Part shown: in pieces, positions 12,490 to 23,768 of the stretch
Position numbering within the stretch: the first letter of the stretch is position 1
Layout: every line of letters begins with the position of its first letter
Source: Portulaca oleracea
Lineage: Eukaryota; Streptophyta; Magnoliopsida; Caryophyllales; Portulacaceae
Reading direction: 5' to 3'
Assembly: GCA_029582165.1 (NCBI GenBank)
Contig: CM055878.1
Location: 888,001 to 952,000, forward strand
Length of the DNA stretch: 64,000 nt
Notes under the pieces: model-generated
Told to the model about the DNA's origin: nothing
Seen by the model: the letters and a program-made list of their open reading frames with translations, nothing else
Databases searched by the model: none
Made by a program: the position numbers and the translations under genes

Positions 12490-13560
12490 GATCATATCCA
12501 ATGCAGGTCGGTACCAAACAGTTGACGTGCTTTTGTTTAAAAAACGTTTGAAGTTAGGTCAGTTTTGTGCAGTGGACTTGGCATTTAAGGAACAAATAAA
12601 GTTCGACCACACCAATGATGACTGTGGCCAACCCAATATGGATTTTTGGATATGCATATAGCGAAATTCTTTACACCGCTTAAGTTTGCGTTGTCGTGGG
12701 GTTCGTTTGACGTTTGATTACGTGTTGTTAACCCAGTCACACTCGATACGGTACAGTCCATTAAAGTGCGATCGCATTCCATTAAAGTTTGGGTTGGGTT
12801 GAAGGTTTATTTTTTGTTACAGTCCACTAAAGTCTGATCGCAGTCCATCAAAGTATGATCATATCCAACGTAGGTCGATACTGATCAGGTGACAAGTTTT
12901 GTGTAAAAAACATTTGAAGTTAGGTCAGTTTGAGCTGTGGACTTGACATTTATAAAACAAATAAAGTTCGACCACACAAATGACGACTGTGGCCAACCCA
13001 AATATGGATTTCTGGATATGCATATTGCGGAATTCTTTACACCGTTTATGTATGCGTTGTCGTGGGGTTTGCTTGACGTTTGATTATGTGTTGTTAAATT
13101 GGTCACACTCGACACGGTGTGTGTTAAACGTATTAAATGATTTCCACACCACGAGGGAGTGTGTTTGATGGTTGATTCCACATGTTCAGCACATCAGTTG
13201 AACTGTGATCATATCCAATGCAGGTTGGTACCGAACAGTTGACGAGCTTTTGTTTAAAAACGTTTGAAGTTATGTCAGTTCTGTGTAGTGGACTTGGCAT
13301 TTACAGAACAACTAAAGTTCGACCACACAAATGACGAATGTGGCCAAACCCAATATGGATGGTTGGATATTCATATTGCGGATTTTTTTTACACTGCTTA
13401 TGTATGTGTTGCCATGGGGTTGGCTGGGCGTTTGATTACATGTTGTTAAATTGGTCATACTCGATACGGTGTGTGTGTTAAACATATTAAATGATTTCCA
13501 CACCATGAGGGAGGGTGTTCGATGTTTGATTCCACATATTCTGCGTACAAGGGATCACAG
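12490..13560 (+). repeat. tandem array, about 350-366 bp unit, three copies
   Basis: The anchor GAAGTTAGGTCAG (TATGTCAG in the third copy) occurs near 12550, 12916 and 13266. Each unit repeats ATATCCAA(C/T)G(C/T)AGGT, AAAGTTCGACCACAC, AATATGGAT and a GTGTGTTAAA segment. The short open frames in it (12585-12782, 12885-13181 and 13312-13506, all minus) are copies of one repeat segment and not independent genes. Confidence 0.75.
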
Positions 13561-13700
13561 TCTATTAAAGTGTGATCATAGTCTATTAAAGTGTGATCAT
13601 AGTCTATTAAGTTGGTCACAGTCGCACCTATTTTGGTTTGGGGCTTTAGTTTTGATCACAGTCTATTAAAGTGTGATCACAACCCATTAAAGTGAGATTG
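13545..13700 (+). repeat. 22 bp minisatellite at the end of the 355 bp array
   Basis: AGTCTATTAAAGTGTGATCA recurs head to tail with a 22 bp period at 13558-13612 and again, diverged, at 13655-13700. The same words are scattered at 12370-12490 and 12760-12860. Confidence 0.7.
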
Positions 13701-15591
13701 AACATTAGTGCGAGACACGACATAGCGTGCAAGATGTGAGTATCGAGTTCACATTTTATTAGGATGTTAACGACAACAACATGATCTAATTAACGACAAT
13801 CTAACATTGGGTGGGCATGCCACTATTCGAATGAAAATAATGGATACCCACAGTTGGTGCATCAGGTGGACGTATCGATCGACCACAATGGAAGCATAAA
13901 CACTACACAAGAAATCTCGGTCATCCATCCGGCTTCGCTTCACAATTATGTATACCCACTTACAAAGAACTGTAACAAAGAATGACAAATAAATCGCCAA
14001 AAGAACATACTCAAAAAAGGGCGCATTAATCGACAGTCACTGAACATAACCACCAAAACAACGTACCCAAAAAAGGGTGCTATATATGCGTTAAAATACG
14101 ACACGTCTTATTGTCAGATGACATTGTACTACATTGATATTGTATGTCCAGAGTATAATAACGTGTGATCATACAGACAATCCAAATCACAACACGAATA
14201 TTCTTTTGCGCTTGCCCCCATGGTCAGGGGTGCAACGACCTTCTCGCTTGCGAGGGCATCCCGTCCGTCACTCCCGGCATCCACCGCACGCTTCATCACA
14301 TCCTTCCTCCTCCTCTGGTACATCTGTCTGATAACGCCATCGCCTATCGTGCGCTCCACTCCCGTCCTTGCATCAACGGCTGCCATGTACATGAGTTCCC
14401 AAATGTTCTGCTCGTCATCCGACCCATCGTCAGTGTCGACGAAGCTTGCGCATTTGTGTGCTACCATCTTTGTCCTTTTTTTTAGTCTTTCGTGCATTTG
14501 GAATGCCACCACCTTTCACATTTGCACTGAACACCAAACATATATTGTGAGTTACCACGGTGTGGAAGCCGGGGTATACCCACCCCGTAATAGGCAACTT
14601 CGGGTGTGTATCATAAACATTTTATTGTCCGACATACATGTCTATGTGGCCGTTGTCGGTCAACGACTTCATGACATCAGCAATCAATTGTGCACACATG
14701 TGGTTGACGCAGCGGACAGGCTGTGTACAAAAATACATCAAATTAATGCATGCGAGTCTATCACCATGACCATAGTCGACTCTATGTGATCACATGATCA
14801 TATGACCACGACCAATCGTATAACATCCGCATATTTGATCATGTTTCAAACAAACACGTGAACACTTCATCACACGTACTCGTATTATCCCAATCCCCCC
14901 CCCATCGATTGTTGTATACTACACTAACCCCATCTAAACAACCCCACCCCACCACAATATCACCATTAGTGACCACTCATGTAGGGCCCACCACCGGGAA
15001 AAGAGTTTTATTAGCCATATGCTTTGTTCCATGTGTCATAACCCCTCATCACCCTTCCCCGTTCATCCATCGTCCCCATCCCCCACCAATCCCCAAACAA
15101 TCACATTGTATTATACCGTATTTATCTTACTTACTTGGTATGTGACTCTTCATATACAACATTGCAACTCATTTCTTCCTCTGTGCTTCCTCCCTATATG
15201 TGAATAGCAACAATACATGAGAATGGCACCAATTTTAGTGTACAACCATACTCGTGTCAGAATTAGGTCAACCAACCATCAGAAAAACTTGCTCGCTTAC
15301 CTCGTGCTTGCTCACAGTTGACATTGTCACGGGTGTAAGCTCGACAACCGACAAGTGTTTCCAATCCAGAATCTCCGCGCGAGCTTGTAGACATATCCGA
15401 CTTTGCAAAAAACCCTAGAATTCTTGCAGGGGGCTTCAATCTGTTCCGTTTTCTCTCTCCAAATCAATGGTGTTGTTGGTCTATGCATTTAAGTGTATTT
15501 TAGAAAGCAATTGAAACTGGCGCTCGGGAATCCTGTAAAACACGCATGCAAGGATTTTTTTTTCTTTTAAAATTAGGGCTTGTCACATGTG
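13701..15591. other. region with unassigned open frames
   Basis: The longest frames are 127 codons at 14129-14512 (-) and 189 codons at 14220-14789 (+). They overlap on opposite strands. The minus frame is rich in charged residues (TDDGSDDEQNIW, MYQRRRKDV) and could be a decayed gene piece, but I recognise no domain. A C-rich tract is at 14890-15100. The region shares the GACCACA vocabulary of the arrays to its left. Confidence 0.3.
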
Positions 15592-15712
15592 TGGGTGGTT
15601 TCTACTAATTATTAGTGGTTTTAATCTTGAGCGTTGGATCAGATTTTGATGGCCAGGATCTTCTTTTCTTACCTTCCTACCTGAAGTTCCTTCCTACTGG
15701 ATCCGTTCCCGG
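15592..15712. mobile_element. one arm of a second foldback element
   Basis: CTTACCTTCCTACCTGAAGT and CTTCCTACTGGATCCGTTCC (ending 15712) match the right arm of the foldback MITE at 11193-11471. No opposite arm is adjacent. It is either a truncated copy or one end of a larger element. Confidence 0.5.
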
Positions 15713-15727
15713 TATATATATACATAC

Positions 15728-15789
<62 letters not shown>
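15713..15789. repeat. TA/TACA microsatellite
   Basis: TATATATATACATACATACA leads into a long pure (AT)n run ending at about 15789. It directly abuts the foldback arm. Confidence 0.9.
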
Positions 15790-15793
<4 letters not shown>

Positions 15794-16599
15794 ACTGTAT
15801 ATCAAACTTCCCCTATCATTCATGAGTTATTTATAATCACAACAACGGAAAAGTTTCACGCGCGTCGTATATATATTGTATTTTATAAGTAGCGGGAGTA
15901 AGGATGAGATATATGTGTACTCACACAGGATTTTTGGATATTATATTAATGGATTTTTTTTAGTAAAAAACTATGTTGTAATTTAATATATCATACTTGC
16001 AAAATTGGAGGAGGGGTGGACATCCACATCCAATTATAAAATCGGAGTTGGAGCTAGGTACTTGGACTATAATCGGAGGTCCAATTAATTAGCTTTTGTA
16101 GTTTTTTTTAAAAAAAAAATTATTTGTTTGACAATATTTTTGCTTTAATTTAGTTTATCATACTTATAAGAAAATAAAACACCAACACTAAACCTAAAAA
16201 TATTTTTACATAACCAAAAATATATAACACAACAGACATATAATACTTCAGAAAAAGTCCATCAACCATCAAAATATTGGCAACACGCGCCCTGTTTTCC
16301 TTAAATAAAAAGAAAACTAAGCTTCATATTCTCTATTCAATTTTGAAATTTAATCATATTATGATTTTTCAATTTTTTATATGTTTATTATTCTAATTGG
16401 ACTTAATCAGATTGGAGGTGGTCATCTCCATATCCATTCCGATCCAAATATGATCGAAGTCGACCTATTTAATCGAATTCGAATACAAATTTATTTTTAT
16501 CGAATTTGGATTGAATTTTTCTGCTTCTCATCGGAGCGGATTCGCTTCGGAGTCGGATTTAACTACTATCCCTAACTGTATTGAGTAAAAACTACCCTA
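15790..16599. other. AT-rich stretch with possible hAT-like remnants
   Basis: Segments near 16000-16090 and 16400-16575 share TCGGAGT/GGATT words such as those in degenerate hAT-type nonautonomous elements. No clear terminal repeats or target duplication could be fixed. No gene is seen. Confidence 0.25.
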
Positions 16600-16944
16600 T
16601 TTAGTGTGTGGCATGTATTTGCCATGGGTGATACTTTCCCGTGGCATAAGGACTTTTTTGCCACATAAGTTATAGTCCATGGCATGTTATTGCCACAAGT
16701 GATATTTTCCCGTGGCATAAGTATTTTTTTTTGCCACGGAAGTTCTAGTACGTGGCAAGTTATTGCCACGGGTGACATTTTCCCATGGCATAAGCATTTT
16801 TTTGCCACGGGAGTTGTAGTCCGTGGCATATTTTTAAACATCAAATGCACTATAAAATTTTCCCGTGGCAAGACTAAGAAATTGCCACGATTTTAAATTT
16901 CCCATGGCATAATTCGTGGCACAAGTGATGATTTTTTGTAGTAA
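16600..16944. mobile_element. CACTA-like subterminal tandem repeat
   Basis: Three head-to-tail copies of a 71-73 bp unit start at 16610, 16681 and 16754, with a partial fourth at 16825. Each unit has GTGGCA/TGCCAC words in both orientations (TTTTCCCGTGGCATAAG, TTTTTTGCCACGG). The stretch ends in GATGATTTTTTGTAGTA, close to the CACTA end TTTTTTGTAGTG. Dense two-way short motifs next to such an end are typical of CACTA subterminal regions. No opposite end was found. Confidence 0.55.
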
Positions 16945-17608
16945 TTATCAACATCAGATCGACCGGCAGAGTTTCGGTGAAGTCTCGACAACCAGGGCCA
17001 TCGGCAGAGCTTCGATGCAGTCCCAATCCCGAACCATCGGCAGCACGCCCGATGAAATCTCGACCCCCAAGCCATCGACATCACGATCGATGAAGTCCTT
17101 CGGCATTGCACATTCCAACAATCATCAACCGGCACCGGCAAAGAGTGGAAACGACAATGGGAAAGACTAGAAAATCAACATCCGCAAGATTGTGGGCATC
17201 AGGATCGACGAAGTCTCTCCAACAAGTAAGGCGTCATTCCCGCCTGAGATCACCTATTGGCGCAAGTTCACCAACCGCGACACATGACTCAGCTTCCAAG
17301 TGTCAGCTCACACCTTCAAGTAGGACGCCTTCAGCGCCCAAGATGATATCAAGTAGGACGTCATCCAACGTCCGAGATCACTTCAAGTAGAGCATCATTC
17401 TTGCTCGAGATCATCCTCAACAAAGGCGCACACCGCCCACAACCGCGATGTAGGACCCCGCTTCCAAGCATCACCCTAGGCTTTGCACTCCACAAAGTCA
17501 TATCCTCAGGTTTTGCATTCCAAAGTCATATCCTCAATCGGTGTCCATCAAATCAAGACTACTTTGATTTTCGTCCTATCTTTAGACTCAATCAAAGTGG
17601 GGGCTCTC
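16945..17608 (+). mobile_element. 3' internal part of an Ogre/Tat-like gypsy element
   Basis: This stretch ends in a polypurine tract (AAAGTGGGGG at 17595-17603) directly before an LTR, so it is the 3' end of the internal region. It is GC-richer than its surroundings. It holds imperfect repeats of CATCGGCAG..CGATGAA at 16960-17100 and CAAGTAGGACG at 17316-17390. The open frames 16916-17170 and 17106-17390 are low-complexity and unrecognised. The rest of the element to the left is lost. Confidence 0.6.
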
Positions 17609-19305
17609 TGTAGACACCGAGATTTTGACGCATAAATAATATGAAAAATAAAGGCGGAAGAAATAAAAGAAGCCCGATAAATACATGCATTTAGATGTAT
17701 TTTGTTGACCTAAAATCACATGCATGATCACATGTGATTCTTCCTAGCTACATATACATTTTTTATATAAAAATGGAGCCATGCAAACCCTAAGAGCAAG
17801 CATCAGAGGTCGCGAGATCAAACCCTCATAAAAGCACTCAAAAACACATCGCAAGAGCTAATAATACACACTCTCTCCGTCCAGTGTGAACCACCTATTC
17901 CCTAGGTTGGTTGACTTCACCCCCCACCGTCCATGCATGCATGGACGAGATGGGATCCATCCCCCCCGTATGTAGGCCGGTTGACCTTGGTGGCTCCGCC
18001 CAAACGTGGTCAATTGACCACATGCCACCGTCCATGCAAGGTTAGCCCCCTTACTGCCTAGTGAAGTGTATTCCTTTGGAGATTACTATGTGTGTGGTAT
18101 GCATGCATGTATCTCCTCTCCTCCATCCTCCTATAAATACCACCCTCCTCTCAAAGCTAAAGGCGCCCCATTTATCTCATTCTCATTTCACTCACCAACT
18201 CACTCATCATCTATCCCTCTCTACTTATTCTCTCTAATCTCTCTTATAATCTCCTTACTTCTTATTATTCTTCATCTCATATTCATCTTCTATCATATCC
18301 ATCCTCTATTCTATCCTATCTTCCCTTTATAATCTTCATCTTTTATCATCACAAAAACCCTAAATACTTATCCTACCTTCATTCATCCTAAACTCCACAA
18401 AAAACTCTAGCCTAAACACATTCAAAACCACAAAAAGAGTCTTCTTATTACCCTCTTTCCACCCTCTTTCTTGACATCTTTTATCATCTTTTCAACCACC
18501 ATCTTAGAATTTGGAGAGGAGGTTTCTAAAGGCACCAAGGAGGATTCTTCAAGCATCTAAAGACTAGGTAAAGCTTTTTGCCACAAGGTCACAATGTAAG
18601 CTTCAAAGTGCTTGTTCTTCGTTCTTGTAAATAAGTGTATATTTATGTTCTTTATCTTGTATATTTCATTCTTGTTGCATGATTTAATGAAATAATCCTA
18701 TAAAGTATTCCTTCATTTCCCTTCGAAATGTTATCAAAAGCACATTCTTAAATTTTTAGTAGAGTCTTCCCTTTTGTGAGAGGCGAACTCTTAAAGTTTA
18801 CTTTTCGAGTTCGTAAGCTTACCCTCGGATCCATTCTTGGGTTTCACAGGCGGAGTCTTTATTTCTTTTCTTTTTGGTTTTTTCTTGGCTTTTCCCTTAA
18901 CAAGTCGGGTGGCGACTCCCATTTTAAACTAAAACACATCGAAGATTGTATAAACTATGTTAAAACATGGTTTTACAATGTATCGATGCAACTTTAAGGC
19001 GTTCTTCTCATATTTTTAAATAATATTTGCATAAATCACTCTCTTCCGAGCCTAACATTTAAATGAGCAAATTGGATTAAATTTAGAAGAGTTTGTAATA
19101 AGTGGATGTTCACTCTTAAGGGTTTAATTCAAGGACTCATGAAATGTATAAGTAAAGGGAAAGTGATTTTACAAAATATTATTCATGAAATGTATGATTA
19201 ATTCCTTAAAGAGTGTTCAAAGGTTAAACCCTACCACGAATCATCAAATCACACCCCAATCCAACGTGGACGTTTGGAAGCCTGAACGGCGAGGGAAAAT
19301 GTCCA
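17609..19305 (+). repeat. 3' LTR of the Ogre-like element (+)
   Basis: The 1697 bp LTR starts TGTAGACACC and ends AAATGTCCA. A TATA box (TATAAAT at 18132-18138) lies about 520 bp in. It matches, inverted and with gaps, the LTR at 30353-32499: the AGAGTCTTTCCTTTTGTGAG-like block, CATGGTTTTACAAT, and the ACACCCCAATCC...GTGGACGTT block near the end. It follows a polypurine tract, so it is a 3' LTR. Confidence 0.75.
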
Positions 19306-19419
19306 CTGCTGCCAATGCTTGAAAAACGCTGGCAGCGCTTCTAGTTCTTATCGAAAATTTTTGCACGCCTTCTAGTTTTTAGTCGGCCCCTCCCCTTCAA
19401 AACTTAAAACCCAAAGCTT

Positions 19420-20576
19420 TTGCTCCTCACTTCTCCTACGCCAACGAAAGCGTTGCCATCTCCTCCCACAACTCACCTCTCTTCTTCCTCTTGCTCGCCG
19501 GCGCACGCACACCACCACACCACCACCATGTTCTTCCTCCCTCTTCCTCTCACTTGCACTCTCTCACTCAACACCTTCAAGTTCTATCACTATCCTCTCT
19601 TCACAACTTCAAAGGTATGAATTTCTCAAACTCTTTCTCATGTTCTTTGATAATCTTGAAGTGATTATGGTATGATTTTGATTTAGTTCTCTAATTTCTT
19701 GATTAATTTTTTGTAATTATACCACGTCTTTGTTCATGATTCAATTTTCTTGCTTAGGGTTTGATTTTTGAATCTGATTTCTTTGATTAGGGTATATAGA
19801 AATTTGGTGAATTTGATCCTTTCTAGTTTTAAGATTGAGAAATTGTTGTGTTGGGTGTGCTTTGGGAGCAATGTTGTAGTAAATTAGAGAAATTTAGGTT
19901 TGATTTGAGATGGTGAATACCTAGTGGTGTTGTGCTCTGTTTTTGGTTATTTTTGTAGGTTAGGATAGTTTTAATTCCTACTCCTAGCATCGAATAAGTA
20001 TGGGGGAATTCTAGTTATGTAATTTACATTATATTCATGCTTATTTGATGTTGTGGTGTTTATCTTGGTGATAATACTAATGTTTGAATCTTTTAGATGG
20101 TATAACGAAGAACCCAAGTTTCTCAGCCGGTGATCCTGACGATGATGGAGCGGAGGAAGCCGAAAAAGGAAGGCCACTACCGCTGAGAAAGGAAAGCAAA
20201 AGGCTACCCCGTCCAGAGATTCAAGAAGCTCAAACCCTTTCAATTTCGAAGAGGACGTCATAGAAAGGTATGATTCTCTTTCTAAAAGAGTTTTGATACC
20301 TGCCAAATATCTGAGTGAGGGTTTCTTGAGGAATTGTGGCATGCTTGATGATGTTTTGTGGTTGTTGGGACGTGGGCAAATGGCCCATATAGCTAGACTT
20401 GATGATTGACTTTCAGGGGAATTACTATAGAGTTTTTTTAGCACTATAGTGGTAAACCTCCAAGGAAGGGATGGTTATATTCGTTTTAAGCTCCCTGGGA
20501 CTGTTAGGGAGATGACTGTGTCTGATTTTGCTCGTGTTGTTGGTCTACCTGAGCGTACATGTAGATGACTGTGTCT
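19420..20576 (+). pseudogene. Athila ORF-1-like gene, broken
   Basis: A first exon (19420 to about 19614) encodes a Ser/Pro/Thr- and His-rich leader and ends at a good donor (AAAG|GTATGA). A candidate acceptor (CTTTTAG, about 20096) precedes a second exon. Its plus-strand frames read LIPAKYLSEGFLRNCGMLDD, VLWLLGRGQMAHIARLDD and IRFKLPGTVREMTVSDFARV. These match the plan of the plant Athila ORF-1/gag-associated proteins: a hydrophobic strand, a LLGRG segment, and a FxLxG..xxxSxxxFAxxxGLP tail. Stop codons near 20407 and 20429 and a frameshift break it. The assignment rests on motif memory. Confidence 0.5.
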
Positions 20577-22674
20577 GAGTTTGCTCCGACTTTACCCTCT
20601 TTACCATTGTCTTCTACATTGAGGACAATGCAGTGTTTTAAGCATGGGGAGTTATATCTCACTTTGTGAATATTTCTTCTTATTTCTCTAATTTTTGTTT
20701 ATTTTCTTTTATTTTCATCTTTCTTTTTCGTGTTTCATGCTCCTTTTTCGAATTTTTAGTGTGTTCTTCTTGTTTTTAGTTTGTTTCTTTAGTTTGATTG
20801 TTCTTATTCTAGTGTGTTTCCTTTTATTTGAGTTTTTAGTTGTGTGATTTCTTTGCTTATTTCTAGTTTTTCCTTTCTAAGCTTTCTTAAGTTTTCCTTT
20901 TAGTTTTAGAATTGCATTCGCTTATATTGCATTAATTAGAAGCATATAGATTTTTCTTTTCTTTCTTTTCTTAATTTGTTTTCTTTTTCTTTCTTTCTTT
21001 TCTTAATTTGTTTTCTTTTTCTTTTACTTTCTTTTGCATTCACCTTATTCAAAATCCATGAAAAAATCATAAATTAGAAAAAGCCAAAACATTAGAAAAG
21101 ACAAGAAAAACCAAAAAAATATAGGATAGAATTAGGATTAAAATCCGGAACACCTTCAATGACGATTTGTAAACCAATCTTACTTTCAGTTTACCTTACT
21201 TCAGTTAGGAAAAGTCTGGATGAGAACTCAAAAGTTTTTGAAACCCTTTCTTCAAACCTTCATATTTTGAGTCAAGTTATGAATAGTGCGCTTAACTGCT
21301 TTGACTATCGTAGTTAGTATAAATGTGCGTGTCGCAAATCTTCGGGCTAAGTTTGGTTGATTGAGCCCCATCCCGTTAGTCCACATAGCCTAAATTATGA
21401 ATTGATCACTTTTATCGATTCTTTTATTTTCTGAGTGACTCCACCATTAGTTGCATCTCTAGAACTTGTTTTGCATCTTGTTTGAGACTACATATTTGCA
21501 TTGCACGCTGTGACGAATTGATTGAGACATTCATTTTTATTTCGTTAAGCTACATAGCCAAATAGCCTCCCTGACATTATATTTACCGTTCTTTTTACCC
21601 CGCCTTGGCCCATAATAATTCCTATCCTTTGCCTTGCTTGGTTGAGTGAGAGTTTGTTATTTTTGGAAGGAAGAATTGGTTTGGTATATTTTGAATGAAA
21701 TATGGAGTTTGGGAGTGATTGTGCTTATTGTTTCAAATTGGGAAAAAACTGAAGTTCCCATACTTTTGGATAGTTACTCATTGGTTATGTTGTTCGTATA
21801 TCTTATTAAGGTCAAAGCTATAATTCCACGATTCTGTTCTCCCCTGATCACCCACCAAAAAATAAAATAGAATAAAATAAAAAAACAAAAACAAAAAAAT
21901 AGTTCCAAAAAGAAAAGGGTGATTAGGGAGATTCAATTTAAAATTCTGAAAGCTATTGACCTGGTTGTATTTAGTTGAGATGTTCGATATTGATGAGGGA
22001 AAAGCGTGCGTTCCTTGCATACATTAAGCAAGAAGGTGAGTTGAGAGCAGTTCTTTATTGAAAATTCAAACCAAGCATGGCTCTTTAACTCTTCATACCT
22101 AAATTTTACCGTCCCTTTCCCTTAGCCTAAGCCTCATTACAACCCTAAAAAGTCCTCTTGATTGTCATTTGTACATTGTATACTGGTAGTGGAGAGCGAG
22201 ATTCTTACCAAGCCTATGGTAGATTGTTTCTTTTGGTCTAAGTATGAGAAAAACCCACATACATATTCAAGTTTGAGTGATTCAGTGTTCATATTGTTTT
22301 CTAATGTGAGGTTTGCTCTTTTGACTGGCTTACGTCCATAACTAACCGCGCATATTTGCATTATTCTTGAGACTGTTGGCAGATTTCTGCATATGAAGTA
22401 CTTATTCTCCCCTTTAGGTTTCGAAAACTTCTTCATATCTATTTTGAATTGAATTTTGTTCTCTTCCAGACTAATCTTGGTGACTGCATGTTGAAATTAA
22501 TATGTTTGATTGGTTAGCCTGAGAGTGTGTTAAAATTTTATTCTTTTAACCCTATCGAAAACTCTTGTCACATCTCTTTCTTCTTAAGTCCTATTTTCCC
22601 AGTTTGAGCCCTTTTCATCTTGTTTTTATTTCTAACTTGCTTGGGGACAAGCAAGAGCTAAGCATGGGGGGATT
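20577..22674 (+). other. Athila-like 3' noncoding region
   Basis: No gene. T-rich and C/T-rich at 20660-21060 (repeated TTCTTTTCTTAATTTGTTTT near 20960-21020), then mixed sequence up to the polypurine tract at 22661-22673. Open frames at 21778-22020 and 22137-22436 have no recognisable domains. Confidence 0.55.
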
Positions 22675-23111
22675 TGATAAGTGATTTTTATATAGTATTT
22701 TTAGGGCTCAAATCACATATATTTCATGCTTTTTATACCCGGAATTCCATGTTTCTATATCAATTTCTGTGACTTCTTCACTTGGTTGCGGGATTGGTAC
22801 ATTTTACAAGAAATATTGAAAATACACTCAAAAGCATGGAGAGTTGATGAATAAAGGGAGAAAATACAAAGAAAATCAAAAGAAAGTTGAAGAAAAGAAA
22901 GATTGAAGGAGAACCAACAGCCCAAGCTCAAGGCCCGGCCCAATTTTGAGCGGAATAGGAGGCATTTGGCGCCACCAATACCGCAGAGATCTCAAGTGGT
23001 GACGAAGACTTCAAACGCTGCCACTGTAAACTAGGCGCTGCCAGCGCCTAGACACGGAGAACAAGTCTCACATGCCAAACGCTGCCAGCGTTTTGTGCCC
23101 TAAACGAGTCC

Positions 23112-23118
23112 TATAAAA
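23112..23118 (+). promoter_or_regulatory. TATA box, first LTR copy
   Basis: TATAAAA in the context GTCCTATAAAAAGACTCC, in the middle of the LTR where the U3/R border is expected. The same site recurs at 23762-23768. Confidence 0.6.
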
Positions 23119-23761
23119 AGACTCCTCCACCTACTGTTAGACATATCGAAGACACCATCGAATATTAGAGAGAGCTTTTAGAGAGCTTTTAGAGTAGTTC
23201 TTAGATAGTTTCTTTCCATTTTCTTCCTCAGGATTATTAGTAGTTTCGATTATTGTATTGATTGAAGGATACGAAAAAGATCGATTCGGGTGACACGAAG
23301 AGATCGATTCCGCCACTTCAAACACTCGGTTATTTCTGCTTTTTCTCTTATTTTCTAATTTAAATTCAGTTTGTGTGTTGTTTATTTCTAGCATTGTGAG
23401 TAGCTAAATCCCTTTGTTTGGGGGATAAACTCGATGTCTTTTGATTATTAATGAATACAGTCTCGGTGTGAAGTTATTCCTTTATTCGTTTAATCTTCGT
23501 AATTCGTCTGTCATAGTAAAATTTGGCTAACCGCCTTTTACTTGGTAATAGATTCTTGATAATATGACGAAATTTTGAATCTTGAATTGGAAAGATGTAG
23601 ATTGAATAGGCTTTGAAAATAGTTCAAAATAATGATTCTTGCCAAGTGGTGGCGAAGACTTCAAACGCTGCCACTGTAAACTAGGCGCTGCCAGCGCCTA
23701 GACACGGAGAACAAGTCTCACATGCCAAATGCTGCCGGCGTTTTGTGCCCTAAACGAGTCC

Positions 23762-23768
23762 TATAAAA
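23762..23768 (+). promoter_or_regulatory. TATA box, second LTR copy
   Basis: Same context as the site at 23112-23118, inside the second copy of the 650 bp duplication. The LTR thus carries two complete core promoters. Confidence 0.6.

Noticed and set aside
12585..13506. Repeated minus-strand frames with TVSS(V/M)TNLTT(C/H)NQT
   Set aside because: Same segment of the 355 bp array repeated three times, with no independent coding sign.
13545..13700. CRISPR-like short regular repeats
   Set aside because: Head-to-tail 22 bp units without unique spacers in a plant genome; a minisatellite.
14129..14789. Overlapping frames of 127 (-) and 189 (+) codons
   Set aside because: They overlap on opposite strands and carry no recognised domain. 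Noted in the region entry instead of being called as genes.
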